From Amphiduros pacificus (taxonomy: Eukaryota; Annelida; Polychaeta; Phyllodocida; Hesionidae): a stretch of 64,000 nucleotides of DNA. The stretch lies in contig OX439001.1 of the NCBI GenBank assembly GCA_949316495.1, positions 34,060,388 to 34,124,387 on the forward strand, read 5' to 3'. The number at the start of each line of letters is the position of its first letter. Position 1 is the first letter of the stretch. The notes beneath the pieces are model-generated. The model was not told where the DNA came from. It saw only the letters and a list, made by a program, of their open reading frames with translations, and did not search any database. Of this stretch, positions 52,122 to 62,315 are shown piece by piece. The position numbers and the translations under genes were made by a program.

Positions 52122-52168
52122 CCACAACCTTTGGATCACCACAGATGAACTGGTGGGGGCACGGCCCA
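52122..52168 (-). mobile_element. SINE head remnant in duplication unit 1
   Basis: CCTTTGGATCACCACAGATG...GGGGCACGGCCC on + corresponds to the tRNA-like head of the SINE at 28610-28923 with an internal deletion of the A-box side. Confidence 0.65.
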
Positions 52169-52199
52169 TCGCCTTTGTATATATGTATACACACACACA

Positions 52200-52230
52200 T
52201 ACACATATATATATATATATATATATACAT
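52200..52230. repeat. CA/TA microsatellite at the duplication junction
   Basis: ACACACATACACA followed by (TA)n just before the start of unit 2. The matching tract at 54005-54033 closes unit 2. Confidence 0.85.
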
Positions 52231-53277
52231 AAAGACCACTTCAGGGTATCCTCTTATCCTTAACAAGAAAGTCTTTTTCAAAAAAAAGAACTTGTATACA
52301 GTTTCCTTTTTGAAAATGATATTTATATTTTCTCATCATTTTGAAGTTGCCGTAAATGTAGAGTACAGTGACTGGCAACTGTCTGAAACTGGCAGTTGAA
52401 ACTCAGACATTTTTAACACATTCAAACAAATAGCATACCTTTCTTTTGTGCATAAAGTTACTAATTTTCACATATTCTACATTTGCAGAAAAATATTCAA
52501 ATTCTATGTTTATTTATGAGGTATCTGCCAGTCTGTGACACTGACAGGCAGGTTTGTGATCTGCAGGCCCCTCAGAAGTACATATCGCTCCAAAATTCTG
52601 TGTTATAATACTCCCCACTAATCGCAATTGAGCTGAATGTTGTGTCTCACATGTTATCTTGTAATTCCACTGTCTTTCAAAATGTTAAAAGTGTTTATTT
52701 GTTTTCATGGCACAAGTGATGTGCCGGAAGCCATAATGACTAAGGTAGTTAATATCACAGGTTGCCAGAGAGTGAAATTCCCCAGCCCCTCTCTGTCTCA
52801 GTCTTATATATTAACTATTAACCTATATAAAAGTAATGATAGAAGTAGAAGTTGCCGTAAATGTAGACTACACTGACTGGAATATAGACTCCGCCAGTCT
52901 GGTCTGTGACAATGACAGCCAGGTCTGAGATCTGCAGGCCCCTCAGAAGAACATATAGCTCCAAAATTATGTGTTATAATACCCACCACTAATTGCACTT
53001 GAACCCACCACTAATTGCACTTGAACTGACACTGTCTTTCAAAATGTTAAATGTGTTTATTTGTTTTCATGCACAAGAGAAAGTCCCAACCACTCTCTTA
53101 GCATGCTTAGTATTAACCTATATAAAAGTAATTGATATCGCCCTGGCTGCCTGTGGTGGAGGTCGAGAGACATGTGTGGCCTAATTCCCAAACCTTAACT
53201 CTGTATTTGCCCCCTGAAGTGTTGAAATTCAAAACTGCTATAAATTTGTCACATGTACACTGTCACAACACTGCAAC

Positions 53278-53430
53278 CAGGGGCGGATCCAGGATTTTTT
53301 AAGCTGGGGGAGGGAGGGGGGGGGGGGGGGGTGCTCAAATGTGCTAAAGTAAGTGGCTCCAGTCCCATAAAGTAAGGGGCTCCAGTTCCCAAAAGCTCCC
53401 TATCCACAGACCCTCCTGGATCTGCCACTG
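53278..53430. mobile_element. hAT-like MITE with poly-G core, copy 2 (by duplication)
   Basis: Same element as 51458-51615, with identical ends and flanks and a shorter G run, so it arose by the tandem duplication, not by a new insertion. Confidence 0.8.
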
Positions 53431-53937
53431 GCTACACAGGCTGTGTGACGAAAATTAATTTACACATTGTTCCTCTTCGCCTCCGTTTACTTATAGTATA
53501 CAAGGTCTCTCAGAACAGAGCCTTTCTTATAATATAGACTTCATTCTTGGCCTTAGGCCCTGTATACTAAAAAAGACCCCTACTTATATTTTCCCTTCAA
53601 AGAGTACTACTCTCATCTCCCTTTATAGGGAATGGTACATGGATCCACAATCACTTCCAATGTATATTTTCTTCACAGGGAATACATACCTCTAACAATA
53701 AAGAACAACTATCTTTCCATACAATTTCTGGTGTCCTTATTAAGTTAAGGTGAATCAAAGTTGGGAGCTATGGTGAATTTGGGCCAAATTGTTGTAAGAT
53801 CTCAGATGGGTTAACAGGGGTCATGTTCCTTAACAGCAGAATGGTCAGGTGACACAATTTCCCTGGCAACCCCAGCAAATCCTGCTCCAGTGCTTAAAGA
53901 TGACATAGTGATAGCAAGCAAGACTGTACATAACACC

Positions 53938-53983
53938 CACAACCTTTGGATCACCACAGATGAACTGGTGGGGGCACGGCCCA
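53938..53983 (-). mobile_element. SINE head remnant in duplication unit 2
   Basis: Duplicate of 52122-52168. Confidence 0.65.
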
Positions 53984-54467
53984 TCGCCTTTGTATATATG
54001 TATACACACACACACACATATATATATATATACATAAATAATCAACATATATATAAAAAATGGAATGTTAACTGACATCGTCCAATGTATGAGGGCTTGA
54101 ATGAATGAATGAATGGTTGCTTAGAGGCACATCAACCACTAAGGTTATTCAGTGCTTAAAAGTGGTAAAAACATAAATGTTTATAAAATCAATATGAAAT
54201 GTAAATAATCTTAACAACACAAAATATCAACAAAATCCTTTCAATATATCAGTTATAGACATAACAAATTTGTATAAATAAATTCAATTTAAAAGACTTT
54301 AAATACCATCTGATGTTTCGCGGTTCTTGATAAATAGGCCAATGACCTAAGTAAACAAGTGCTCCACACTTAAAATTGGTTATAAAGTCCTATTCGGTTT
54401 AAAAACGATACTATCACAGAAGAATCTACAGTATCAAATAACGAATGTAATCTTGCACATTAAAATA

Positions 54468-55257
54468 TTAAGCCCTAATTATATCAAAATCGATACATTC
54501 AATTAAAACATGTTTGATAGTAAAAACCCTTTGACATCCAATACACTGAGGCTGATCTTCGCCTTTAAGAAGATAGTAGTGAGTCAAATGACTATGACCA
54601 ATTCTTATACGTGATAAAACAGACTCTTCTCTTTGGTTAATTCTAATAGCACCTTTGGTTTTACCTAAAACAGGCTTAATTTCGTATAGTTTATTAAAAA
54701 TAGCTTCGTTCCAGTGCAATTGCCATTTAGAACGTAAAAAAACAGTAATATATTTCTTAAACTCTGTATAAGGTAAAAGCATATTTATTGGGCGCTTATC
54801 CAATGCTGCTTTGGCAGCTTGGTCAGCAGCGTCATTTCCAAGGATTCCAATATGGCTGGGAATCCAATAAAAACAAATTACTTTATTTTCCTCAGTACAG
54901 AGTCTATGATGGCGCTCAAGGATTTTGTAAATAAAAGGATTTTTCCAATCCTGTGCTTTCAATGCTTGTAAACAAGACAAAGAATCAGAAAAATTTTTAA
55001 AATGTCTGATGTGGAGAAGTCTCCACATGATCTAAAGCTAGGTATAAAGCATGAAGTTCTGCAGAATAAATAGACGATTTATTTGGCAGAAGTTCTGAAT
55101 AAATATGATTGCCCTTAACAGCAGATGCAGCAGCCTTGTCATCATCAAATGATCCATCAGTGTAAATACATTGATATCCAGTGAAAACAGATTTTATTTC
55201 TTGGTATCTATTTATATAAAGGGATGGATCGGTTGAGTATTTCTTTAATTCTGACAT
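54468..55257 (-). pseudogene. LINE ORF2, RNase H and C-terminal part
   Basis: RNase H motifs in order: YTDGSF, SIYSAELHALYLAL, FSDSLSCLQAL and WIPSHIGILGNDAADQAAK, covering the acidic catalytic residues. A one-frame break separates the first two from the rest (54997-55257 against 54468-55028). The C-terminal CIGCQ...H...C motif is typical of I-group elements. Confidence 0.9.
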
Positions 55258-55323
55258 GGCTACATTAATATTTAAAGCTGCATAGGTCCACGGAGGTGTT
55301 TCTGGATATTGAAATTTAGCTAT

Positions 55324-55767
55324 TTAATTTGGATTTATATTTAAGGATTGTAAAGATTCTTTGATGCGAATGCCAAAAGTTGGTATTGTATTAGGTTTAT
55401 TTTCAAAAAGGTCAACATAATTTGGATTAAATATAGTATCATGGGCAGGATTGTCTGGACAAGCTGCAATTTTTGCAGCATACTGAAGGGCAAGCTTTTC
55501 TCTTCTTAAATCAAGAGGCAGCTCATCTGCCTCATCTGCCAAGCTATCTGCAGGCGATGTACGAAATGCACCAAGGCAAAGTCGTAAACCTTGATTTTGT
55601 ATAGGATCAAGCATTTTAATATAAGATTTAAGTGCTGATCCATATACCATACACCCATAATCAAGCTTAGAACGTACCAATGCTCTACACAATTGTAATA
55701 AAATAACAGGTCCCCTCCCCAATCGGTATGGGCAAGAACCCGTAATAAATCTAATGCCTTCTGGCAT
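55324..55767 (-). pseudogene. LINE ORF2, thumb/connection region
   Basis: Reads LCRALVRSKLDYGCMVYGSA and KMLDPIQNQGLRLCLGAFRTS, the conserved segment between RT and RNase H in I/Jockey-type elements (family: LYRALVRSKLDYGCxVYGSA). The window's second copy at 63437-63946 has the same segment. Confidence 0.9.
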
Positions 55768-55902
55768 TTCTTCTTAATGTATTTAATGTGGGGAATAAAA
55801 GATAATATTCTGTCTAAAATAAGTCCAAGAAACTTGGTTTCTTTGACAACAGGTATCCAAGTTTGGCCTAAATAAAGATCAGGATCTGGGTGAACCTTCC
55901 AT

Positions 55903-56784
55903 TTATTTACAAACGTGCATACACATAGTTTTCTTTAAAGAAAATTTTAATCCGTTATGATCAGCCCATTCTTGTAATCTATTTAAGTGTTGTTGGGGCT
56001 GTCGTTCTATTGTATGCATGCTTGTGGACCTGTAGCTTAAGTTGAAATCATCAACAAAAAGTGAGCAATCTGCTCCAGGCCTCATACAATCAACAATGCT
56101 GTTAATTTTAATAATAAAAAGGGTGACTGATAATATACTTCCCTGTGGAACACCCATTTCCTGATCAAAAGCATCAGAAAGTGATGAACCAACTCGGACC
56201 CTGAATTGTCTATTTGACAAAAATGTTTGAATAAAAAGGGGAAAACGACCCCTTATTCCCATATCATATAAATCGCTCATTATTCCAAATTTCAATGTAG
56301 TATCATACGCTTTCTCTAAATCAAAGAAAATGCTAACCACATGTTCACCTTTTAAAAAACCCTCTCTTATAAATGTCTCTAAACGTACCAGGTGGTCAAT
56401 GGTACTTCAAGTTTTTCTAAAGCCACTCTGTGCAACAGAAATATAAGCTGCGGTTTCTAAAAACCAAACTAAACGCTCGTTAATCATTCGTTCCATTGTC
56501 TTACAAATACAACTTGTTAAAGCAATGGGACGATAATTATTTGAATCTGATGAGTCTTTGCCAGGTTTGGTAATGGGAATGATATTGGCTTCCCTCCATG
56601 AAGGAGGAAAATCACCATTTTCCCAAATTTTATTAATAATATCTAATAGATGCCCAAGTGATTGGTCAGGGAGGTGTTTAAGGATTTGGTAGTGAATTTG
56701 ATCAGGTCCAGGAGCAGTATCATGAGATTTATCCAAAGCAACTTTCAAATCTTCTATTGTAAATGACTTATTATATTCTTCCAA
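55903..56784 (-). pseudogene. LINE ORF2, reverse transcriptase
   Basis: RT motifs in order: DTAPGPDQIHYQILK, PITKPGKDSSDSNNYRPIAL, AQSGFRK, FFDLEKAYDT, GVPQGSILS and the catalytic FVDD box (usual YxDD) in LFVDDFNLSY. A frame break near 56340-56407 separates fingers and palm. Confidence 0.9.
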
Positions 56785-57093
56785 GTTATGGGATATAAAA
56801 TTTAGTTGGTTTCTTTCTTTTCTATTTTTTATTTGTTGAAATTTTGCAGAATAATTATTGGATGAGGAATTCTTGGAAATTGTTTGACCTTGTGTTACCT
56901 ATTTTGGTGGGATTTGTAATTAATTGGCCATTATGATTAAGATGTTTGATCCTTGCTCCACCTCCCTTCCCAGTAATTTGACGCACCATATCCCAGCATT
57001 TTTTAGTTGATGAACGTGTATTTAATTTAGAAACGTAATCTTTCCAACTTTTTCTTTTGCTTATTTTAATAATATAACAGGCTTTAGCTCTTT

Positions 57094-58085
57094 TTATACG
57101 AAATTAGTGCAAATTATATTGAGTTGGCTGTTTTTTAAAGCTTTTTTGCGCTCCTTGACAGCTTTTTTGCACTCATCATTAAACCAGGGTTTTTCTTTAA
57201 TTTTAGAATTTGGCTTTGATTTGGGAATACACCCATCAGCAATATCATACAATGTGTCTGTAAAAACTTGAAGAGGATAATCTACATTGTTAAAAATTTC
57301 TGGAGTTATTCTATTAAAACAGGATGTTTGAAATTTTGCCCAATCGGCTTTATGAAACTTCAACTTGGGGATTCGTTCGTCTGGTGGAGGAAAATGGTTA
57401 TTTAGAATAATGGGGTAATGATCACTACCCCATTGATCTTCTACTTCCCAGGAATAATCTAAAAATAAATTTGGAGTGCACATGGAGAGATCTATTGATG
57501 TTAAAGAGCCTGTAGCAGGGTGTAAATATGTCGGAGAATCGTCATTCCAAAGGCACAAACTATTATAATTTAAAAAATCTTCTATTATACGTCCTTTGGC
57601 ATCAGTATTATTTCTGCCACCCCAAAGATAGTTGTGAGCATTAAAGTCACCAACTAACATATAAGGCTGTGGCAGCTGGGTTATCAAATTATTTAAATCT
57701 GCAATATTTACTGGCTCACAAGGTGGTAGATATATTGTAAATATAGTTAATGTATTGTGCAGGGTAACCCTGACTGCAGAAGCTTGTATATTAGTATTTA
57801 AAGTTATTTTATTCTGGGGTATAAAGGATTTAACAAAAACAGAAACTCTGCCATGTGCTCGGTCCATTGCATCTATTGAACCAATTTTATTATAAGGTAC
57901 ATATCCCTTAAATGTTGCTGAGTTATCTTTAAAATTAGTTTCCTGTTAACAAATAACAGATGCATTGTATTTTTGGGCTCCAGTTCTGGCCTGTTTGCCT
58001 CAAATCCTCTATAGTTCCATTGTATGATAATGCCGATAGCCATATTAAAAATAATGAGGATAATTATAGGACTGAACATAATCAT
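57094..58085 (-). pseudogene. LINE ORF2, AP-type endonuclease
   Basis: The start IIQWNYRGFEANRPEL is followed, after a stop at about 57870, by YMLVGDFNAHNYLWGG and WGSDHYPIIL, the conserved GDFNAH and SDH catalytic motifs of AP endonucleases. The first about 70 residues are also shifted within. Confidence 0.9.
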
Positions 58086-59281
58086 TTAAGTTTATGATTA
58101 TGTTTTGAGTGAACAGGTGTAAAATGTATATCGGAAGGATCACCTGTATCCATCCTTTCAAAGGATTTAGTTCTATTCATTTTAATTTTGCTTTGATCTT
58201 TGATTTCTTTTTTGTCTGTTTTCTTAACTGGTCTATTGCTGTTTACGCTTTTAATACTGGATGATGTGGAGGGAGTCTGTGAAGAGGTTTTAGTGGATGG
58301 AACTGTTGTTACAGTTATTACTGGGGGAGTGGGTGTTTGGGTTTGAGTGGATGTTCTTGAAGATTTTGAGGTATTTGTAAAAAAGGAATAATTTTTTTCA
58401 TTGATTGGCCATGTAATTTCAGTCTGAATTGCTATTGATTTTGTTTCTTTAGTTTTTACAGTGCCAGCATAGGACGTTTTAGTATTGTTAAAACTTTCCA
58501 CACATTTACGTGCCTCTGGAAAAGATATGTTTTCGGTGTGGCGTGTCCGCTGAATTTCCTTCTCTTTTAAAAAGGAAGGACAATTCTGCGAATATGATGG
58601 GTGATTGCCTTGGCAATTCACACATTTCATGATTTCCGAAAAACATTCTTCTCCATTCTGCTGGGCTGTACATTTTGGGCAAGTTACATTTCCTTTGCAT
58701 CGATCAGATCCATGTCCATACCTCTGACACTTGAAGCAGCGCAGAGGGTTTGGAATAAAAACATCAACTCGGACGTTTAAATATCCAATTTTAATAGATG
58801 TTGGAAGTTGCACTGCTTCAAATGTCAGAATAAATGTATTGATTGAAACTTTGGTTCCATCCTTCTTAATAAAAATTTGTTTGCATTGGACTACATCTTG
58901 ATCTTTTAGTTCATCCACTATTTCCTCTTCAGAAACTCCCGCCAGATCTGGGCATCTTATCACTCCTTTTTTATTATTGAGGGTCTTATGAGCCGTTATA
59001 AAGACTGGAACTGTGGCCAACATTCGGCATCTTAAAAGATTGTCCGCATGGCTTTTCCGCTCAACTTCAATTAATAAACGAGTTCCCATTTTTTAAACTG
59101 TTTTCTGCACCCCGGCAATGCCTTGAATCCCCTTTGCAATTGCAAAGGGGGACATTTTTGCCAGGGTATGTTCAGCATCGGAACTTTCCGCAATTAAAAA
59201 TCTAGGCCATTTTTCTGTTTTATTTGAATCGTCATCACTGTCTATGTCATTCCTAGGTCGTTTTTGTTTGTTTTGCGCCAT
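58082..59281 (-). pseudogene. LINE ORF1, nucleic-acid-binding protein with zinc knuckles
   Basis: N-terminal part (from 59281) is RPRNDIDSDDDSNKTEKWPRF, then SPFAIAKGIQGIAG, an RRM-like/PRE-like region, and Cys-His motifs CFKCQRYGHGSDRC, CPKC and CVNCQGNHPSYSQNC, followed by a Ser/Thr-rich tail. A stop near 59093 divides the N-terminal piece from the main frame (58082-59089). Confidence 0.88.
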
Positions 59282-59717
59282 GTGTGTTATTTTATATTTC
59301 ATCAGTTAGGTCTCCTACCCACCACGGAGCCCAACAAGGGGACGCCTTTCTGGGCCGGTAACTCCAAGCCCTGACGCCATGAGGATACCCAACATGACAT
59401 ACTCTTAGAATAAAAACTCCACCCTTTCGGATTTTATTTATATCCCTCGATTGACCCAATCAGCAGTAATCTCCTTTCAGCAAATATATCAAAATTTTTT
59501 AAATTATTCCTAAATTTCAAACATTTAAATTATCATTAATAAAAATCAAATATCCAGAATATAAGGAAATATACTACAAGCCGGATTCCATATCCTCCCA
59601 ACACGGGTCGCATCCCACGGGAAACAGGACGCCCCTTTAGTCACCTTTTATGACATGCTGGGGGGCAGTGGGGCTATTCTTTAATCCCCGCACCCACAGG
59701 GGAGTATGAGGGCTTGA

Positions 59718-62100
59718 TAAAGGAACATATTATAATAATAATTATAATAATCTTTATTGAAGGCTTCCAGTTATATACAATACAACATGAATCCCATATT
59801 CAACTTAACTAGAAAACTATTAAATAAAAAAAATACATGTGTAAATGGAAGTATAATAATAGTTATATAAATCAGGCACAATAGGAATCAGATCCTTCTA
59901 ATAAAGGCAGTACATCATATATATAATACATTTGTCCAGTGCTCGTTGAGCCTGGATTTAAACCAAGCAATTGAGTTACCAAGTGCCATAATACATATGA
60001 TTTGACTTTAATTCACTCTACTTCTGAATCCATAAATCATCTTTCTCAGCCTGGCATCAAATCCATCAATACGATTATTTACAAACATAGCAATTGCACT
60101 GTCTCTAGTACTATATCCCAAGAGTCGTCTAAGTACATTATTGGATGCGACTTTCAATCGATCAATTTGTTTCTTGGTAAAATTACACCAAAGCTGGCTC
60201 ATACACAGAGAGCTGCAGTAAGACAAACAATTTACATTTTACCTCTGAGGTACAAGCAGAAAAAGTACGAATTAACATATTACACATTGAATACAAACTT
60301 TTCAGTTGTCTGGCTATATCATTATCATCTCTCAAATTGTTTGACAAAATGTGACCAAGATACTTTGCTTGACAAGTCAATTCAATGGGCTTCCCATTTA
60401 TTCTAATACATTTCACAAGTGCAACCTTTTTCTTGTCTGGCTTAAAAAATAAACATTCAGTTTTCCTCTCATTGAAGACCATATCATTTTCATTAGCAAA
60501 TGCAACACAAGTGTCAATTAACTTACTCAAGCCATGTACACTAGGACAGATCAAACATAAGTCATCTGCATAATACATATGGTTTATCTTAGTTTTTCTA
60601 ATGCAACAACCAGTATGCACATTATTCAATTGCTGACTTAGTGTATTTACATAAATGTTAAAAGTTTTGGTGACAATATTCCACCTTGTTTAATCCCATT
60701 TTTACATCAAATGGCTCTGATAGCTTAGTACCCCATTTAATACAGATCTGCTAAGTTAAGTACCAGTAAACCAGAACTCTAACCAAATACCCAGGACAAC
60801 CTCTTTCTTTAAGACGCTTGAACAAAATCCAGTGATTAAGCTTATCAAATGCTTTACTAGCATCAATGAAGCAAACATATACCAGACTATCATGTCTTGT
60901 AATATGAGATACATTCTTTTAAACATAAAAACACACAAATTAGTAGAATTAGCTTGTTTGTAGGCAAAATTATTATCTGTGGTACACAATAATCTTTCAT
61001 ATCGTGTTAACAAGCATATTTCTAGCACCTTAGTACATACTGTGGCTAAAGCAATTGGACAGTAATTAGTCTTATCACTGATGGCACCATTCTTACTTTT
61101 TAAAATGGGCGATAACAATGTCAACATCAGTTCATCAGGCAAATACCCATGTCTTGAAATAAAACTAAAACTCAGAGCAAGTAATACAGCAAGTCTATCA
61201 GATGCTTTTTGCAGGTGTTCTGACATCAGGCCGTCATGGCCAGGAGATTTATTATGAGGCAAATTCATAATGGCATCTTTTACCTCCCTACAATTTACAT
61301 ATGACAATTCCTGATCAGACGCACTGTTTACATACATGCAAATTTCATCTTTATACATACCATTCTTTACAGAATTAAATAGATCCTGATAGTGGCTCTT
61401 CCACATATCTGTAATAGCATCTGGCCCAGAAGCATCACCAACTTTATTTGTCAGAGGAAACTTTTTTTACTTCTTTCCAAAACATTTTACAATCACCACT
61501 GTCAAGACTACATGCTAAAGCATCAGCCCTGAGTTCATCCTCATTCCTGGCAACAGCTCTATGAGCATATGTGAACCTACTTCTGGTTACCTTCATATTT
61601 TCATGAATTTGGCCCTGACGTGGTTTATCATTAATGCACCAAAAATGAAAAGCATCTTGAGATTCCTTATATAAATCTTGCAAATGTTCATTCCAACCTG
61701 GTATTTGTGTAAAATCACTCCTTGCTTTACCAGGTATTACCTGATCAGATGCACATTTCAAACAACTACATATATCATCATAAAACTGTGTGATATCCTC
61801 TCTGTGTCTCACATTTGTACAATTTATATCATTACATCTTAAAGACACCAGGTGGCACCTTTACTTGTGATAGCATGACATCTGTCAATTCACTATATCT
61901 TATTTGTGATTCCACTTTAACCCTTGACCAGTCAATACGATACAGTGCACTTGTCTCATCACCCACAAACTCATTGTCTCATTGTCTCATTTACATTAAA
62001 CACCAAAGGGAAGTGGTCAGAAGTACTTGGAGGCAGGTGAAATTGAGGTTTTGTTTACACATGTTTGTTGTATAGCATTTCTGTGACGAAATATTATGAT
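59718..62100 (-). mobile_element. Second LINE family, 5'-truncated and interrupted by the Nimb-like LINE
   Basis: ORF2 fragments on -: endonuclease end STSDHFPLVFNVNE (about 62000-62030), linker IPGWNEHLQDLYKESQDAF (61444-61848), RT with NKSPGHDGLMSEHL and NYCPIALATVCTKVLE (60756-61406), YADDLCLICPS (60183-60629) and the carboxy end LKVASNNVLRRLLGYSTRD with MFVNNRIDGFDARLRKMIYG (60008-60226). An AATAAAG signal lies before the end near 59750. Its last about 60 bp were separated when the other LINE inserted (left part now at about 54050-54100). Clade not certain. Many breaks; inactive. Confidence 0.88.
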
Positions 62101-62315
62101 CACAGGAATCACGAGGAAGGTGTATTATGTAAGTAACGATACATACATACTTATAGATATAATAGGAGATTATAACTCAAAAATAAAATGTAAAAAAAAT
62201 ATAGTGGATATAACTCAAAAATAAAATGTATAAAATATGGTGGATGGGCTATCCCAAGAGAGATAGCACATATGAACCAGAATTCAATATCAATCAAATA
62301 TTAATTGAAAGATTC
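62101..62315. other. Short spacer between the two LINE regions
   Basis: AT-rich. Holds a tandem duplication of about 39 bp (ATATAACTCAAAAATAAAAT twice, 62170-62240) and a small hairpin GCTATCCCAAGAGAGATAGC near 62250. Confidence 0.6.

Larger units (their letters stand above)
50383..52232. repeat. Recent tandem duplication, unit 1 (1850 bp)
   Basis: Unit 1 and unit 2 are almost identical over their length. Both begin AGACCACTTCAGGGTATCC and end at TACATAA after a CA/TA microsatellite. Within each unit a segment of about 480 bp beginning GTTGCCGTAAATGTAGA is itself present twice in more diverged form (about 50485 and 51000). Contains a hAT-like MITE (51458-51615) and a SINE head remnant (52122-52168). 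No gene. Confidence 0.97.
52233..54037. repeat. Recent tandem duplication, unit 2 (1805 bp)
   Basis: Direct repeat of unit 1. The main differences are a deletion of about 33 bp near 53028, a shorter poly-G run and a shorter terminal microsatellite; only a few single-base differences are visible elsewhere. Confidence 0.97.
54101..59703 (-). mobile_element. Nimb/I-like LINE, nearly full length, with 14-bp target-site duplication
   Basis: Non-LTR retrotransposon of the I group. The 5' end (TCCCCTGTGGGTGCGGGG on -) is at 59703 and the 3' end is a (TTCA)n tail at 54101. GTATGAGGGCTTGA flanks both sides (54087-54100 and 59704-59717). Order on -: ORF1 with three zinc-knuckle-like motifs, ORF2 with AP endonuclease, reverse transcriptase, RNase H and a CCHC-like end (CIGCQRVFTIKHVLIEC). 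Both ORFs carry stops and shifts, so the copy is inactive, but its close similarity to the copy at 62316 onward suggests recent family activity. Confidence 0.95.

Noticed and set aside
50786-53184. Duplicated short open frames beginning MLCLTCYLVIPLSF
   Set aside because: They duplicate only because the DNA does, show no domain, and differ by stops between sub-repeats; not treated as genes.
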